A stretch of DNA of 11,904 nt from Bacillota bacterium (GTDB lineage: Bacteria > Bacillota > Clostridia > Tissierellales > Sedimentibacteraceae): positions 1-11,904 of the forward strand of contig JARBUP010000066.1 of NCBI GenBank assembly GCA_029239575.1, in the 5' to 3' direction. This document shows, piece after piece, positions 1-5,947 of the stretch. The translations under genes and the position numbers were made by a program. The notes under the pieces were generated by a model. It saw nothing but the letters and a program-made list of their open reading frames with translations. It was not told the origin of the DNA and searched no databases. Every line of letters starts with the position of its first letter. Position 1 is the first letter of the stretch.

Positions 1-491
1 TCTTTTGAACTGTCATCATATGGAGTGGACACTTTTTTTGTAATACCTCTTTGTACCATTGAAATTGCATTTGTACCCATTGAAGCACAAGCTTTTACAC
101 AAAGTCCACATAAAATACAATTTTCATTTAAATTGCTTGATAGATACCTTTTAGGTATTTTAACATTGTATTCATCTGCTAATTTCTGTATATATTCATT
201 GTTAGGAGTTCTTAAAAGAAGAAGCAAAATAATATCCTGCCTGATTTTATATATTTTTTCTGTTGTTGTTTTTATTTCTAAATTTTCTTTAACAGAATAA
301 ATACATGCTGAAACTAATTTTAGTTTATTACTTTCATTTACTTCAATCATACAAAGCCTACATCGTCCTAAACCTTCAAATCCTGCCTTATAACACAAAT
401 TAGGGATGATTATATTGTTTCTTCTTGCCAAATCCATGATAGTTTCACCTTCGATTCCTTCATAGATTTTGCCGTCTATATTAACATTCAT
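1..491 (-). CDS. NuoG/HydA-like 2Fe-2S and 4Fe-4S electron-transfer subunit, 3' end outside window
   Basis: An open frame starts at the ATG at 489-491 and runs off the left edge after 163 codons. Residues 1-75 form a plant-type 2Fe-2S ferredoxin domain with ligands C33, C44, C47 and C63. Residues 125-135 carry CxxCxxCxxxC, the first half of a two-cluster ferredoxin domain as found in FeFe-hydrogenase HydA, NuoG and the A subunits of bifurcating reductases. Between them (residues 64-124) there is no Cys or His, so the His-ligated cluster of classical HydA/NuoG is absent. The start overlaps the end of the NuoF-like gene by 11 bases, which implies translational coupling. Inferred role: electron exit subunit (BfuA/WorA-like) of the aldehyde oxidoreductase complex. 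The part that would reveal an H-cluster domain, as in a hydrogenase, is not in the window, so a hydrogenase-type large subunit cannot be excluded. Confidence 0.85.
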   Translation of the reverse strand, partial: MNVNIDGKIYEGIEGETIMDLARRNNIIIPNLCYKAGFEGLGRCRLCMIEVNESNKLKLVSACIYSVKENLEIKTTTEKIYKIRQDIILLLLLRTPNNEYIQKLADEYNVKIPKRYLSSNLNENCILCGLCVKACASMGTNAISMVQRGITKKVSTPYDDSSK

Positions 492-2349
492 CAAAACCAC
501 CTCCAATTTTTATTGCATTTTTAGGACAATTTAAATAACATGTTCCACATTTAATGCAACACTCTTTAATAATCTCATGACATTCTTTTAAATTTCCTAA
601 AATAGCATCTGATGGACATTTTTTCTTGCAAATTCCACAACCTATGCAGTTTTCTTTTTCTATATAATAAGATGTAAGTTTTTTACATACTCCAGAAGAA
701 CATTTTTTATTTATAATATGATCTATATATTCTTCTTTGAAATATTTAAGCGTAGTTTCTACAGGATTTGGTGCAGATTTTCCTAAACCGCAAAGTGATG
801 CTTCCTTTATAGTATTACAAAGTTGAAGTAATAAATCTAAATCATCAGTTTCTCCTTTACCTTCTGATATGTTTGTAAGAATTTTTAACAAAGTGTTTAT
901 ACCTTCTCTACAAGATGTACATTTTCCGCAAGATTCTTCTGCAAGAAATTCCATATAATATCTTGCAATTTCAACCATGCATGTAGTATCATCCATGACT
1001 ATTACTCCACCAGAACCCATCATTGAACCAATACTTTTTAAAGAATCGAAATCAAGAGAAATATTTAAATGTTCTTTTGGTATGCACCCTCCCGAAGGAC
1101 CTCCAGTCTGAACAGCTTTAAAATTTCTGTCTTTAATAATTCCTCCGCCTATGTTATAAACAAGTTCATTTAATGTGGTGCCCATTGGAACTTCCACTAA
1201 CCCTGTATTTTTAACTTTTCCAACTAATGAAAAAACTTTAGTGCCCGTATTATTTTTAATTCCTATATTTTTAAACCAATCGGAACCGTTTAATATAATA
1301 GGAGGAATATTTGCCCAGGTTTCTACGTTGTTTAAAACTGTTGGCTGATTCCACAGTCCTTTTTCAACGCTTCTTATATATTTCGCACGTGGTTCTCCTA
1401 CATTTCCTTCAATGGAAGCCATTAAAGCACTTGATTCGCCACATACAAAAGCACCTCCACCCCTCACTATTTGTAAATCGAAGTCAAAGGAGCTTCCCAT
1501 TATATTTTTGCCGAGATAATTATGTTTTTTTGCATTATCAATTGCAATTTGCATGTTTTTTCTTGCTAAATCATATTCATCCCTTATATAGAGAAATCCT
1601 ATATTAGAATTTATGGCATATCCGCAGATAATCATACCTTCTATTACAGTGTTGGGGTCTCCTTCCATTATGCTTCTATCCATGAAAGCACCTGGGTCTC
1701 CTTCATCACCATTGCACACAACATATTTTGGATAATTATTAAACCTAAGACAAGTTCGCCACTTGCTTCCAGTTGGGAATCCTGCTCCGCCTCTTCCTTT
1801 GAGTTCTGATGATTCAATTTCCTTTATAACTTCTTCAGGATTCATTTGAAATAAAATCTTTTGTAATGCTTTATATCCATCTTTTTTAACATAATCTTCT
1901 ATACTCAAAGGGTCTATTTCACCAATATTTCGTAAAGCAATTTTTTGCTGATGTTTATAAAACGTAGCATCTTTATGGGATATAACTTTTTTCTTTTCAT
2001 TTGTATCAAAATAAAGGAGTCTGTCTATGATTTCATGCTTTAAAATAGTTTTATTAATTATTTCATCAACATCATCAATAGATACTTTAAAATATGAAAT
2101 GTCATCTGGATATATCTTTATTACAGGTCCTTTTTCACAAAGCCCATTGCATCCTGTTGATTTTATATATGGTTTAACAGAAATTTCAGTTAATTCAAGC
2201 TTTTGCTTTAAAAGATTATAAATATCATAACTATTGTTGGCTAAACATCCAGTTCCACAGCAAACTAAAATACTATGATCTGTTTCGCTTGATATATTAG
2301 AGGCATCATTTAAATTGGTAATATCATTTAAATTATTCATTTGATTCAT
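481..2349 (-). CDS. NuoF/HydB-like NAD(P)H-binding flavoprotein with C-terminal ferredoxin domains
   Basis: The 622-residue protein has four parts. An N-terminal thioredoxin-like 2Fe-2S domain has ligands C30, C35, C67 and C71. The FMN/NADH Rossmann-type core holds GRGGAGFPTG (about 185-194) and CNGDEGDPGAF (212-222). An SLBB segment covers about 370-410, and the SCGKCTSCREG 4Fe-4S site uses C474, C477, C480 and C520. Two C-terminal 4Fe-4S motifs follow (C568/571/574/578 and C598/601/604/608). This is the architecture of HydB/HndC and of NuoF-like subunits of bifurcating enzymes, longer than the NuoF of complex I (about 440 aa). It should oxidise or reduce NAD(P) through FMN. The GEET motif of NuoF reads GESS (304-307). 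AGGAGG lies 7 bases before the ATG. The first 17 bases overlap the NuoE-like gene. A 12-base direct repeat (AATTTAAATGAT) encodes NLND twice in the unstructured N-terminus. Specificity for NAD or NADP cannot be read. Confidence 0.93.
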   Translation of the reverse strand: MNQMNNLNDITNLNDASNISSETDHSILVCCGTGCLANNSYDIYNLLKQKLELTEISVKPYIKSTGCNGLCEKGPVIKIYPDDISYFKVSIDDVDEIINKTILKHEIIDRLLYFDTNEKKKVISHKDATFYKHQQKIALRNIGEIDPLSIEDYVKKDGYKALQKILFQMNPEEVIKEIESSELKGRGGAGFPTGSKWRTCLRFNNYPKYVVCNGDEGDPGAFMDRSIMEGDPNTVIEGMIICGYAINSNIGFLYIRDEYDLARKNMQIAIDNAKKHNYLGKNIMGSSFDFDLQIVRGGGAFVCGESSALMASIEGNVGEPRAKYIRSVEKGLWNQPTVLNNVETWANIPPIILNGSDWFKNIGIKNNTGTKVFSLVGKVKNTGLVEVPMGTTLNELVYNIGGGIIKDRNFKAVQTGGPSGGCIPKEHLNISLDFDSLKSIGSMMGSGGVIVMDDTTCMVEIARYYMEFLAEESCGKCTSCREGINTLLKILTNISEGKGETDDLDLLLQLCNTIKEASLCGLGKSAPNPVETTLKYFKEEYIDHIINKKCSSGVCKKLTSYYIEKENCIGCGICKKKCPSDAILGNLKECHEIIKECCIKCGTCYLNCPKNAIKIGGGFDEC

Positions 2350-2827
2350 AGGACTGCCTCCTATAATTATTTATTATATTTTCAATTTTTTCTTTAGTCA
2401 TGCTTCCATAATATTTATCATTTATAACCATTACAGGTGCAAGAGCACAAGCTCCTAAACAGTTTACTATTTCAATTGAAAATAATCCGTCCTTTGTAGT
2501 CTCTCCTGCATTAATTTTAAGAATATTTATTAATTCATCCAATATAGAGTTAGACCCTCTAATGTGACAAGCTGTTCCATTGCAAACTTTTATTATATTT
2601 TTACCTTTTGGTTTTAAACTTAATGCTTTATAAAATGTTGCCATGCTATAAATACTGCTTATAGGTTCATTTAAATATTCTGAAATATAAAACATCACAG
2701 GTTTTGGAATGAATCCATATTGCTTTTGTATATCTTGAAGTATTGCTAAAGTAAATCTTTTTTCTTTAGGATATTTTTTTATAATATCAATTGATTCCAT
2801 ATAATCTGTTTTAGAATCAACTATCAT
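2333..2827 (-). CDS. NuoE/HydC-like thioredoxin-fold 2Fe-2S subunit
   Basis: The 164-residue protein is the usual length for NuoE/HydC (about 150-180 aa). A helical N-terminal region (about 12-70) contains the family signature YGFIPKPV...MATFYKAL. It is followed by a thioredoxin-fold domain with the 2Fe-2S ligands C82, C87 (CNGTAC), C123 and C127 (CLGAC). In complex I and bifurcating hydrogenases this subunit docks on NuoF and carries a side-path 2Fe-2S cluster. GAGGGTG lies a few bases before the chosen ATG. The stop lies inside the NuoF-like gene (17-base overlap), so the two are probably translated together. A 10-bp stem-loop lies between this gene and the AOR gene upstream. Assigned as the C subunit of the AOR-linked electron-transfer module. 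Confidence 0.94.
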   Translation of the reverse strand: MIVDSKTDYMESIDIIKKYPKEKRFTLAILQDIQKQYGFIPKPVMFYISEYLNEPISSIYSMATFYKALSLKPKGKNIIKVCNGTACHIRGSNSILDELINILKINAGETTKDGLFSIEIVNCLGACALAPVMVINDKYYGSMTKEKIENIINNYRRQSYESNE

Positions 2828-2844
2828 TTCATCACCCTCATTTT

Positions 2845-2875
2845 ATAACATCCGCCATTGGATGACGGATGTTAT
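2845..2875 (-). other. Intercistronic stem-loop between AOR and NuoE-like genes
   Basis: A perfect 10-bp stem (ATAACATCCG, 2845-2854, with CGGATGTTAT, 2866-2875) encloses an 11-base loop. In the direction of the operon it starts about 30 bases after the AOR stop and is followed by AAAATGAGGG, not by a U run, so it is not a typical intrinsic terminator for this operon. The U-rich flank is on the opposite strand. It may stabilise the 3' end of the AOR part of the mRNA, set the ratio of subunits, or stop antisense transcripts. A second pairing, CATCC with GGATG, is possible inside it. Confidence 0.7.
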
Positions 2876-2904
2876 TATTATTTTTATTTCTTGAGATTTT
2901 TATA

Positions 2905-4740
2905 TTAATAAGCTAATTCTGATTTAGGTTCAATAGAAAGCTCTTCTAATTTTTCTATATTAGGAATTCCTTCTTCATCCCAACCCCTTACTTCATAAAA
3001 TTCTTTTAACATTACATCAAGTTCTGTTACTTTTCCTTTTGAAGGTCCGCTTGAAACAGGTTCAGTAAGAAGTCTTGGAGGAAGAGTGTCATCTGCTTTT
3101 GTTAAGCCAGCTTCTAAATTGAAAAGTTTTTCAAGGTTCCAAATTCTTTCGCCAACTAACATCATTTCTTCATTAGTAAGCTCGAGACCAGTTGCACCTC
3201 TTAACATGGAAGCATATTCAGGAAGTCCTATGGCAAATGAAGTGAATAAACAAACATCTGCTGAATCTATTAATGCAGTTAAATCTTGGAATGTTTTTAA
3301 TAAAGTAGCTTTTCCTTCCGTAGAAAGAGGATCTGTTTTAATTGGTATTCCTAAAACTTCAGTAGAAGTTAAATATCCTCTTACATGGCAACCGCCACGG
3401 TTACTTGTTGCATATGAAAGACCCATACCTTGAATAGCTCTTCCGTCATATGCAGGCATTTCTTGTTTTTTAACTGTCATGGATAATTCGGAGTGTCCGT
3501 ATTTTTCTGCCATTCTATATGAACCTAATGCTAATATATCGCCAAAACCTTCTCTTTTAGCTGTTTTTTCCGTCCATTCAATTATTCCTTCAGCATCTCC
3601 AAAAATTAATTTTTTTCCGTCTAAATCTTTTTCAGAAATATAACCTTTTTCATAAAGTTCCATAGCACATGCTATTGTAGAACCCATGGTAATAGGATCC
3701 ATACCCATCATATTACAAACATAATTTGCTATATCTATAGAATTCATATCGTTAACACCGCATGAAGCACCATAGGACCAGCCAGCTTCATATTCAGGCC
3801 CTCCGACAATTCCTTTGTATTTTCCATCAGGAATTTTTATAACTCTACCGCATCCTATGCTGCATGCGAAACATGCTTTATGACGGATAAGATAATTTTC
3901 AGCTAAAAATTCTCCGCTAATTTTTTCTGCATCTTCAAATTTAGATTTCTGCCAATTATTAGTTGGAAGAGCATGGGATTCATTTAATATATTTACTAAA
4001 AGCTGTGTGCCATAAGTTGACAAACCTCCACCATTGCCGGCTGTTACAGGATTGTTTTTAATTTTATCTCTTGCTTCTTTTATAGATTTATTAAAATAAG
4101 CTGGAATTTCTACACCTATGCTGTTTGTTCCTTTTACTACAACTGCTTTTAAATTCTTAGAACCCATTACTGCACCAAGTCCTGATCTTCCTGCAGCTCT
4201 ATCTTTATCGTTCATAATTGCCGCAAATAAAACTAAATTTTCTCCAGCAGGTCCTATACAAGCAACTTTAGCATCTTCTTCATTTTCTTCAAGCAGGATG
4301 TCAGTAGTTTCCATAACATCCTTTCCCCAGAGGTGGGAAGCATCTTTAATTTCTATTATATTATCATTAATATGTAAATAAACAGGGGAGTCTGATTTTC
4401 CTTCAAATATAATTCCATCATATCCTGCAAATTTAAGTTCGGGTCCAAAATGTCCTCCAGAATTTGATGAGCCTATTGTTCCTGTAAGAGGTGCTTTTGC
4501 AGAAACATTAAATCTTCCAGCACATGTTGCATATGTTCCTGTGAGAGGTCCTGTCATAAAAATGAGTTTGTTTTCAGGACTTAAGGCATCTATTTTAGGG
4601 TCTATTTCATCATATAAATATTTTTCTCCTAAACCTCTTCCGCCTATATATAATTTAGCATTATCCATATTAAGTTTTTCAATTTTAATGGTTTTGTTAT
4701 TTAAATTAACTCTTAAAAGTTTTTCAGTCCATCCTTTCAT
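2905..4740 (-). CDS. aor: Aldehyde:ferredoxin oxidoreductase family catalytic subunit (tungsten/molybdenum bis-pterin enzyme)
   Basis: The 611 residues match the usual AOR length (about 600-630). The N-terminal pterin-binding domain begins MKGWTEKLLRVNL and holds GGRGLGEKYLYDE (33-45) and TGPLTGTYATCAGR (63-76). A further family signature, DRAAGRSGLGAVMGSKNLKA, lies at 180-199. The single 4Fe-4S cluster is bound by C290, C293, C297 (CFACSIGC) and, from the family pattern, C497. GGPEYEAG (313-320) carries the conserved acidic residues near the metal. H452 in GGCHVRGY is a candidate active-site histidine like that in archaeal AOR. The enzyme oxidises an aldehyde to a carboxylate (or the reverse) in the cytoplasm; the substrate cannot be read. 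The start codon shares one base with the stop of the polyferredoxin gene (TAATG), and GGGGAGGTGG lies 8 bases upstream. Tungsten rather than Mo is usual for the family but is inferred here. Confidence 0.96.
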   Translation of the reverse strand: MKGWTEKLLRVNLNNKTIKIEKLNMDNAKLYIGGRGLGEKYLYDEIDPKIDALSPENKLIFMTGPLTGTYATCAGRFNVSAKAPLTGTIGSSNSGGHFGPELKFAGYDGIIFEGKSDSPVYLHINDNIIEIKDASHLWGKDVMETTDILLEENEEDAKVACIGPAGENLVLFAAIMNDKDRAAGRSGLGAVMGSKNLKAVVVKGTNSIGVEIPAYFNKSIKEARDKIKNNPVTAGNGGGLSTYGTQLLVNILNESHALPTNNWQKSKFEDAEKISGEFLAENYLIRHKACFACSIGCGRVIKIPDGKYKGIVGGPEYEAGWSYGASCGVNDMNSIDIANYVCNMMGMDPITMGSTIACAMELYEKGYISEKDLDGKKLIFGDAEGIIEWTEKTAKREGFGDILALGSYRMAEKYGHSELSMTVKKQEMPAYDGRAIQGMGLSYATSNRGGCHVRGYLTSTEVLGIPIKTDPLSTEGKATLLKTFQDLTALIDSADVCLFTSFAIGLPEYASMLRGATGLELTNEEMMLVGERIWNLEKLFNLEAGLTKADDTLPPRLLTEPVSSGPSKGKVTELDVMLKEFYEVRGWDEEGIPNIEKLEELSIEPKSELAY

Positions 4741-5219
4741 TATTTAGCCACCTCCCCAAATGCTTCTTTAAATTGGTTGGCAATATTTTTTCGTTTATTT
4801 AAATTGCTGTCCAATTCCTTATATTCAATTGCATAATAATCACACATTTTTACGCATTGAGGATCACCCGAGCATAAATCACATTTAATAACTTTTTTAA
4901 GCCTTGAGCTGTAAGTCATATTTCCAAAAGGACATGCACTTACACACATTTTACATCCAATGCATTTTTCACTGTCGTATTTTACTATACCTGTTTTTTC
5001 ATCCTTACTAAGAGCGTTTACAGTACAAACAGTCATACAGTGAGGAGTATCACATTGCATGCACATCATAGGAACCTGAAGCCCTACGTCATCAAAAAAT
5101 AAAACTGAAACCGCTGAATCTTTTGGGTTGAAGCTGTCTGACTTACCATATGAACATGCAAGTTCACATGTTCTGCAGCCAGTACATTTTTCTGGTGAAA
5201 CAACTAATCCTTTTGACAT
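4740..5219 (-). CDS. Polyferredoxin subunit with four 4Fe-4S clusters (AorA/WorS, HycB-DmsB type)
   Basis: The 159-residue protein has sixteen cysteines in four groups: C12/15/18/22, C53/56/61/65, C86/89/92/96 and C113/116/122/126. This is the pattern of four-cluster electron-transfer subunits of molybdo- and tungstoenzymes (HycB, DmsB, AorA). It has no signal peptide, so it is cytoplasmic. It should carry electrons from the AOR subunit to the NuoEFG-like module. The ATG at 5217-5219 is the only sensible start: the next in-frame upstream triplet of note is a stop (5250-5252). The strong Shine-Dalgarno-like AAGGGAGGTGA at 5250-5260 is oddly about 30 bases away, and only a weak GGTGCTGG lies nearer. 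This is the first gene after the riboswitch-terminator element, and its stop overlaps the AOR start by one base. Confidence 0.93.
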   Translation of the reverse strand: MSKGLVVSPEKCTGCRTCELACSYGKSDSFNPKDSAVSVLFFDDVGLQVPMMCMQCDTPHCMTVCTVNALSKDEKTGIVKYDSEKCIGCKMCVSACPFGNMTYSSRLKKVIKCDLCSGDPQCVKMCDYYAIEYKELDSNLNKRKNIANQFKEAFGEVAK

Positions 5220-5297
5220 TTTTTTCCAGCACCAATATTGATGCCAGATTCACCTCCCTTAATTTTAATAGTTTGAATAGATTTAATTAAGCAGTTT

Positions 5298-5320
5298 ATT
5301 TTAATAAAAATTATTAAAAT
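5298..5320. repeat. AT-only perfect inverted repeat after the terminator
   Basis: ATTTTAATAA (5298-5307) and TTATTAAAAT (5311-5320) pair perfectly around a 3-base loop. The element sits directly beyond the U tract of the terminator and about 38 bases before the strong ribosome-binding-like sequence of the polyferredoxin gene. It may prolong the pause at the terminator, protect the 5' end of a processed transcript, or be chance in AT-rich DNA. Confidence 0.55.
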
Positions 5321-5363
5321 AAAAAGGGATACAAATTAATCTATGATTAATTTGCATCCCTTT
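5312..5363 (-). terminator. Strong intrinsic terminator upstream of the polyferredoxin-AOR genes (riboswitch expression platform)
   Basis: On the minus strand AAAGGGATGCAAATTAATC (5345-5363) pairs with the arm at 5323-5341: 19 pairs with one G-U, loop ATA. UUUUUAUUUUAAU follows. It lies between moaD and the polyferredoxin gene, not at the end of the operon. Its 5' arm begins immediately after the GCCUUUGGC mini-hairpin of the putative aptamer. Conditional termination is therefore likely. Confidence 0.9.
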
Positions 5364-5441
5364 GCCAAAGGCAGGTGTAAAAATTGCTTTTTACGCCCTA
5401 TCGTTCATAAAGGCCGTTTAGGTCAATATGAATCGGGAAGT
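5345..5441 (-). promoter_or_regulatory. Candidate Moco/Tuco (molybdenum/tungsten cofactor) riboswitch aptamer
   Basis: The transcript starting right after the moaD stop folds into several helices. CUUCCC (5435-5440) can pair with GGGAUG (5355-5360) with one mismatch as a closing stem. UUCAUA (5427-5432) pairs with UAUGAA (5404-5409). A 7-bp hairpin GUAAAAA/UUUUUAC is capped by a GCAA tetraloop of the GNRA class (5377-5394), and GCCUUUGGC forms a mini-hairpin (5364-5372). GACCUAAACGGCC lies in the second loop and resembles, from memory, the conserved part of Moco RNAs, which have a GNRA loop and a receptor. The closing stem and the terminator compete for GGGAUG, so ligand binding would prevent termination (an ON switch). 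The genes controlled use this very cofactor. Family assignment by eye only. Confidence 0.62.
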
Positions 5442-5443
5442 AT

Positions 5444-5668
5444 TTAACCTCCTGCAGCAGGAGGAAATATTGCTAAAATATCTCCATTTTTTAATGGTGT
5501 TTCAATATTTACATAAGTACCGTTTATTAAAACTATTCCAATTTCATTTTCGTTTATTGAGAGCATTTTAAGTATGTCTTTAACTATGACTCCATCAGCC
5601 ACAGAAAAACGTTTGCTAATCCATCGTCCTATTCTAAAATAAGCGAAAAGTTTTACTTCGATATCCAT
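5444..5668 (-). CDS. moaD: MoaD/ThiS-family sulfur carrier protein
   Basis: A 74-residue protein with the beta-grasp fold pattern of MoaD and the essential C-terminal Gly-Gly (PPAAGG at the end). The C-terminal glycine is activated by MoeB-type enzymes and thiocarboxylated to supply the dithiolene sulfur of molybdopterin. The conserved core LINGTYVNIETPLKNGDILAIFPP is typical. Its position as first gene of an AOR operon suggests a dedicated carrier for the tungsten pterin, as is common next to AOR genes. The ribosome binding site is weak (GGG about 10 bases before the ATG). The gene ends directly before the putative riboswitch, so it is expressed whether or not the terminator acts. ThiS or another sulfur carrier is the alternative; context favours MoaD. 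Confidence 0.85.
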   Translation of the reverse strand: MDIEVKLFAYFRIGRWISKRFSVADGVIVKDILKMLSINENEIGIVLINGTYVNIETPLKNGDILAIFPPAAGG

Positions 5669-5704
5669 ATTATTTACCCGTATACATATATTTTATTTAT
5701 AAAT

Positions 5705-5717
5705 ATTATATCATAAA
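5705..5717 (-). promoter_or_regulatory. Possible proximal promoter of moaD (extended -10, TTTATGATATAAT)
   Basis: TATAAT at 5705-5710 on the minus strand is preceded by TG at the extended -10 position. The same 13-base string recurs at 5796-5808. No good -35 hexamer lies 16-18 bases upstream; that region is filled by the GCAAGAC dyad. This may be a second, dyad-controlled promoter or a copied segment. Confidence 0.45.
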
Positions 5718-5735
5718 GCAAGACATAAGTCTTGC
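5718..5735. promoter_or_regulatory. Dyad GCAAGAC-N4-GTCTTGC, possible operator
   Basis: Perfect 7-bp arms (5718-5724 and 5729-5735) around ATAA. It overlaps the -35/spacer zone of the proximal TATAAT. It shares the core AAGAC-N4-GTCTT with the dyad at 5766-5783, whose centre is 48 bases away. It could also be a hairpin in the mRNA from the distal promoter. Confidence 0.55.
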
Positions 5736-5750
5736 ATCACAACGATTCAA

Positions 5751-5796
5751 TAAAAATACTGAAAACAAAGACGTCAGTCTTTGCTTAGTATTTTTA
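5751..5796. promoter_or_regulatory. Nested dyad / stem-loop just downstream of the distal promoter
   Basis: The outer arms TAAAAATACT (5751-5760) and AGTATTTTTA (5787-5796) enclose the inner dyad CAAAGAC-GTCA-GTCTTTG (5766-5783). In the moaD direction the RNA would form a two-part stem ending in UUUUUAUU, so it may act as an attenuator. As DNA the inner dyad is a second AAGAC-N4-GTCTT operator candidate. The structure is nearly symmetric and could also act for the plus strand, where no gene needs it. Confidence 0.55.
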
Positions 5797-5824
5797 TTAT
5801 ATCATAAAAAACATATTTGTACAA
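5796..5824 (-). promoter_or_regulatory. Sigma-A type promoter of the moaD-AOR operon
   Basis: On the minus strand TTGTAC (5819-5824), a 17-base spacer, then TATAAT (5796-5801) with an extended TG. Transcription would start near 5789, giving a leader of about 120 bases before moaD that contains both dyads. Confidence 0.72.
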
Positions 5825-5893
5825 TAAAATATACATAATATGGAAAAAAATAATGTTTGATACAGTATATGATAATTTCTTTAAACTAATGAG

Positions 5894-5930
5894 AAAATGG
5901 AAGATAAAAATTTATTTTAACGGCCATTTT
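5894..5930 (-). terminator. Weak candidate terminator of rlmH
   Basis: In the rlmH direction AAAATGG (arm at 5924-5930) pairs with CCATTTT (5894-5900) around an AT-rich interior that can pair further; CUC follows. The stem has few GC pairs, so this is only a weak call. No better terminator is visible between rlmH and the moaD promoter. Confidence 0.33.
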
Positions 5931-5947
5931 ATTGAGATATCTTAAAA

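Noticed and set aside
25..300. Plus-strand 91-codon frame at the left edge
   Set aside because: Lies opposite the iron-sulfur subunit gene, whose cysteine motifs are clear.
1311..1607. Plus-strand open frame inside the NuoF-like gene
   Set aside because: Antisense shadow of a gene with full motif support on the other strand; no ribosome binding site of its own.
2318..2349. Short direct repeat AATTTAAATGAT at the start of the NuoF-like gene
   Set aside because: Only two 12-base copies within an AT-rich, poorly structured N-terminal coding stretch; explained by the repeated NLND residues, no sign of a repeat array.
3086..3433. Plus-strand open frames inside the AOR gene (also 4118-4381 and 4541-4747)
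   Set aside because: Shadows of the AOR gene; no recognisable domain.
5853..5945. 30-codon plus-strand frame (MFDTVYDNFF...) between rlmH and the moaD promoter
   Set aside because: No convincing ribosome binding site or promoter, convergent into the 3' end of rlmH, and too short to recognise; probably chance.
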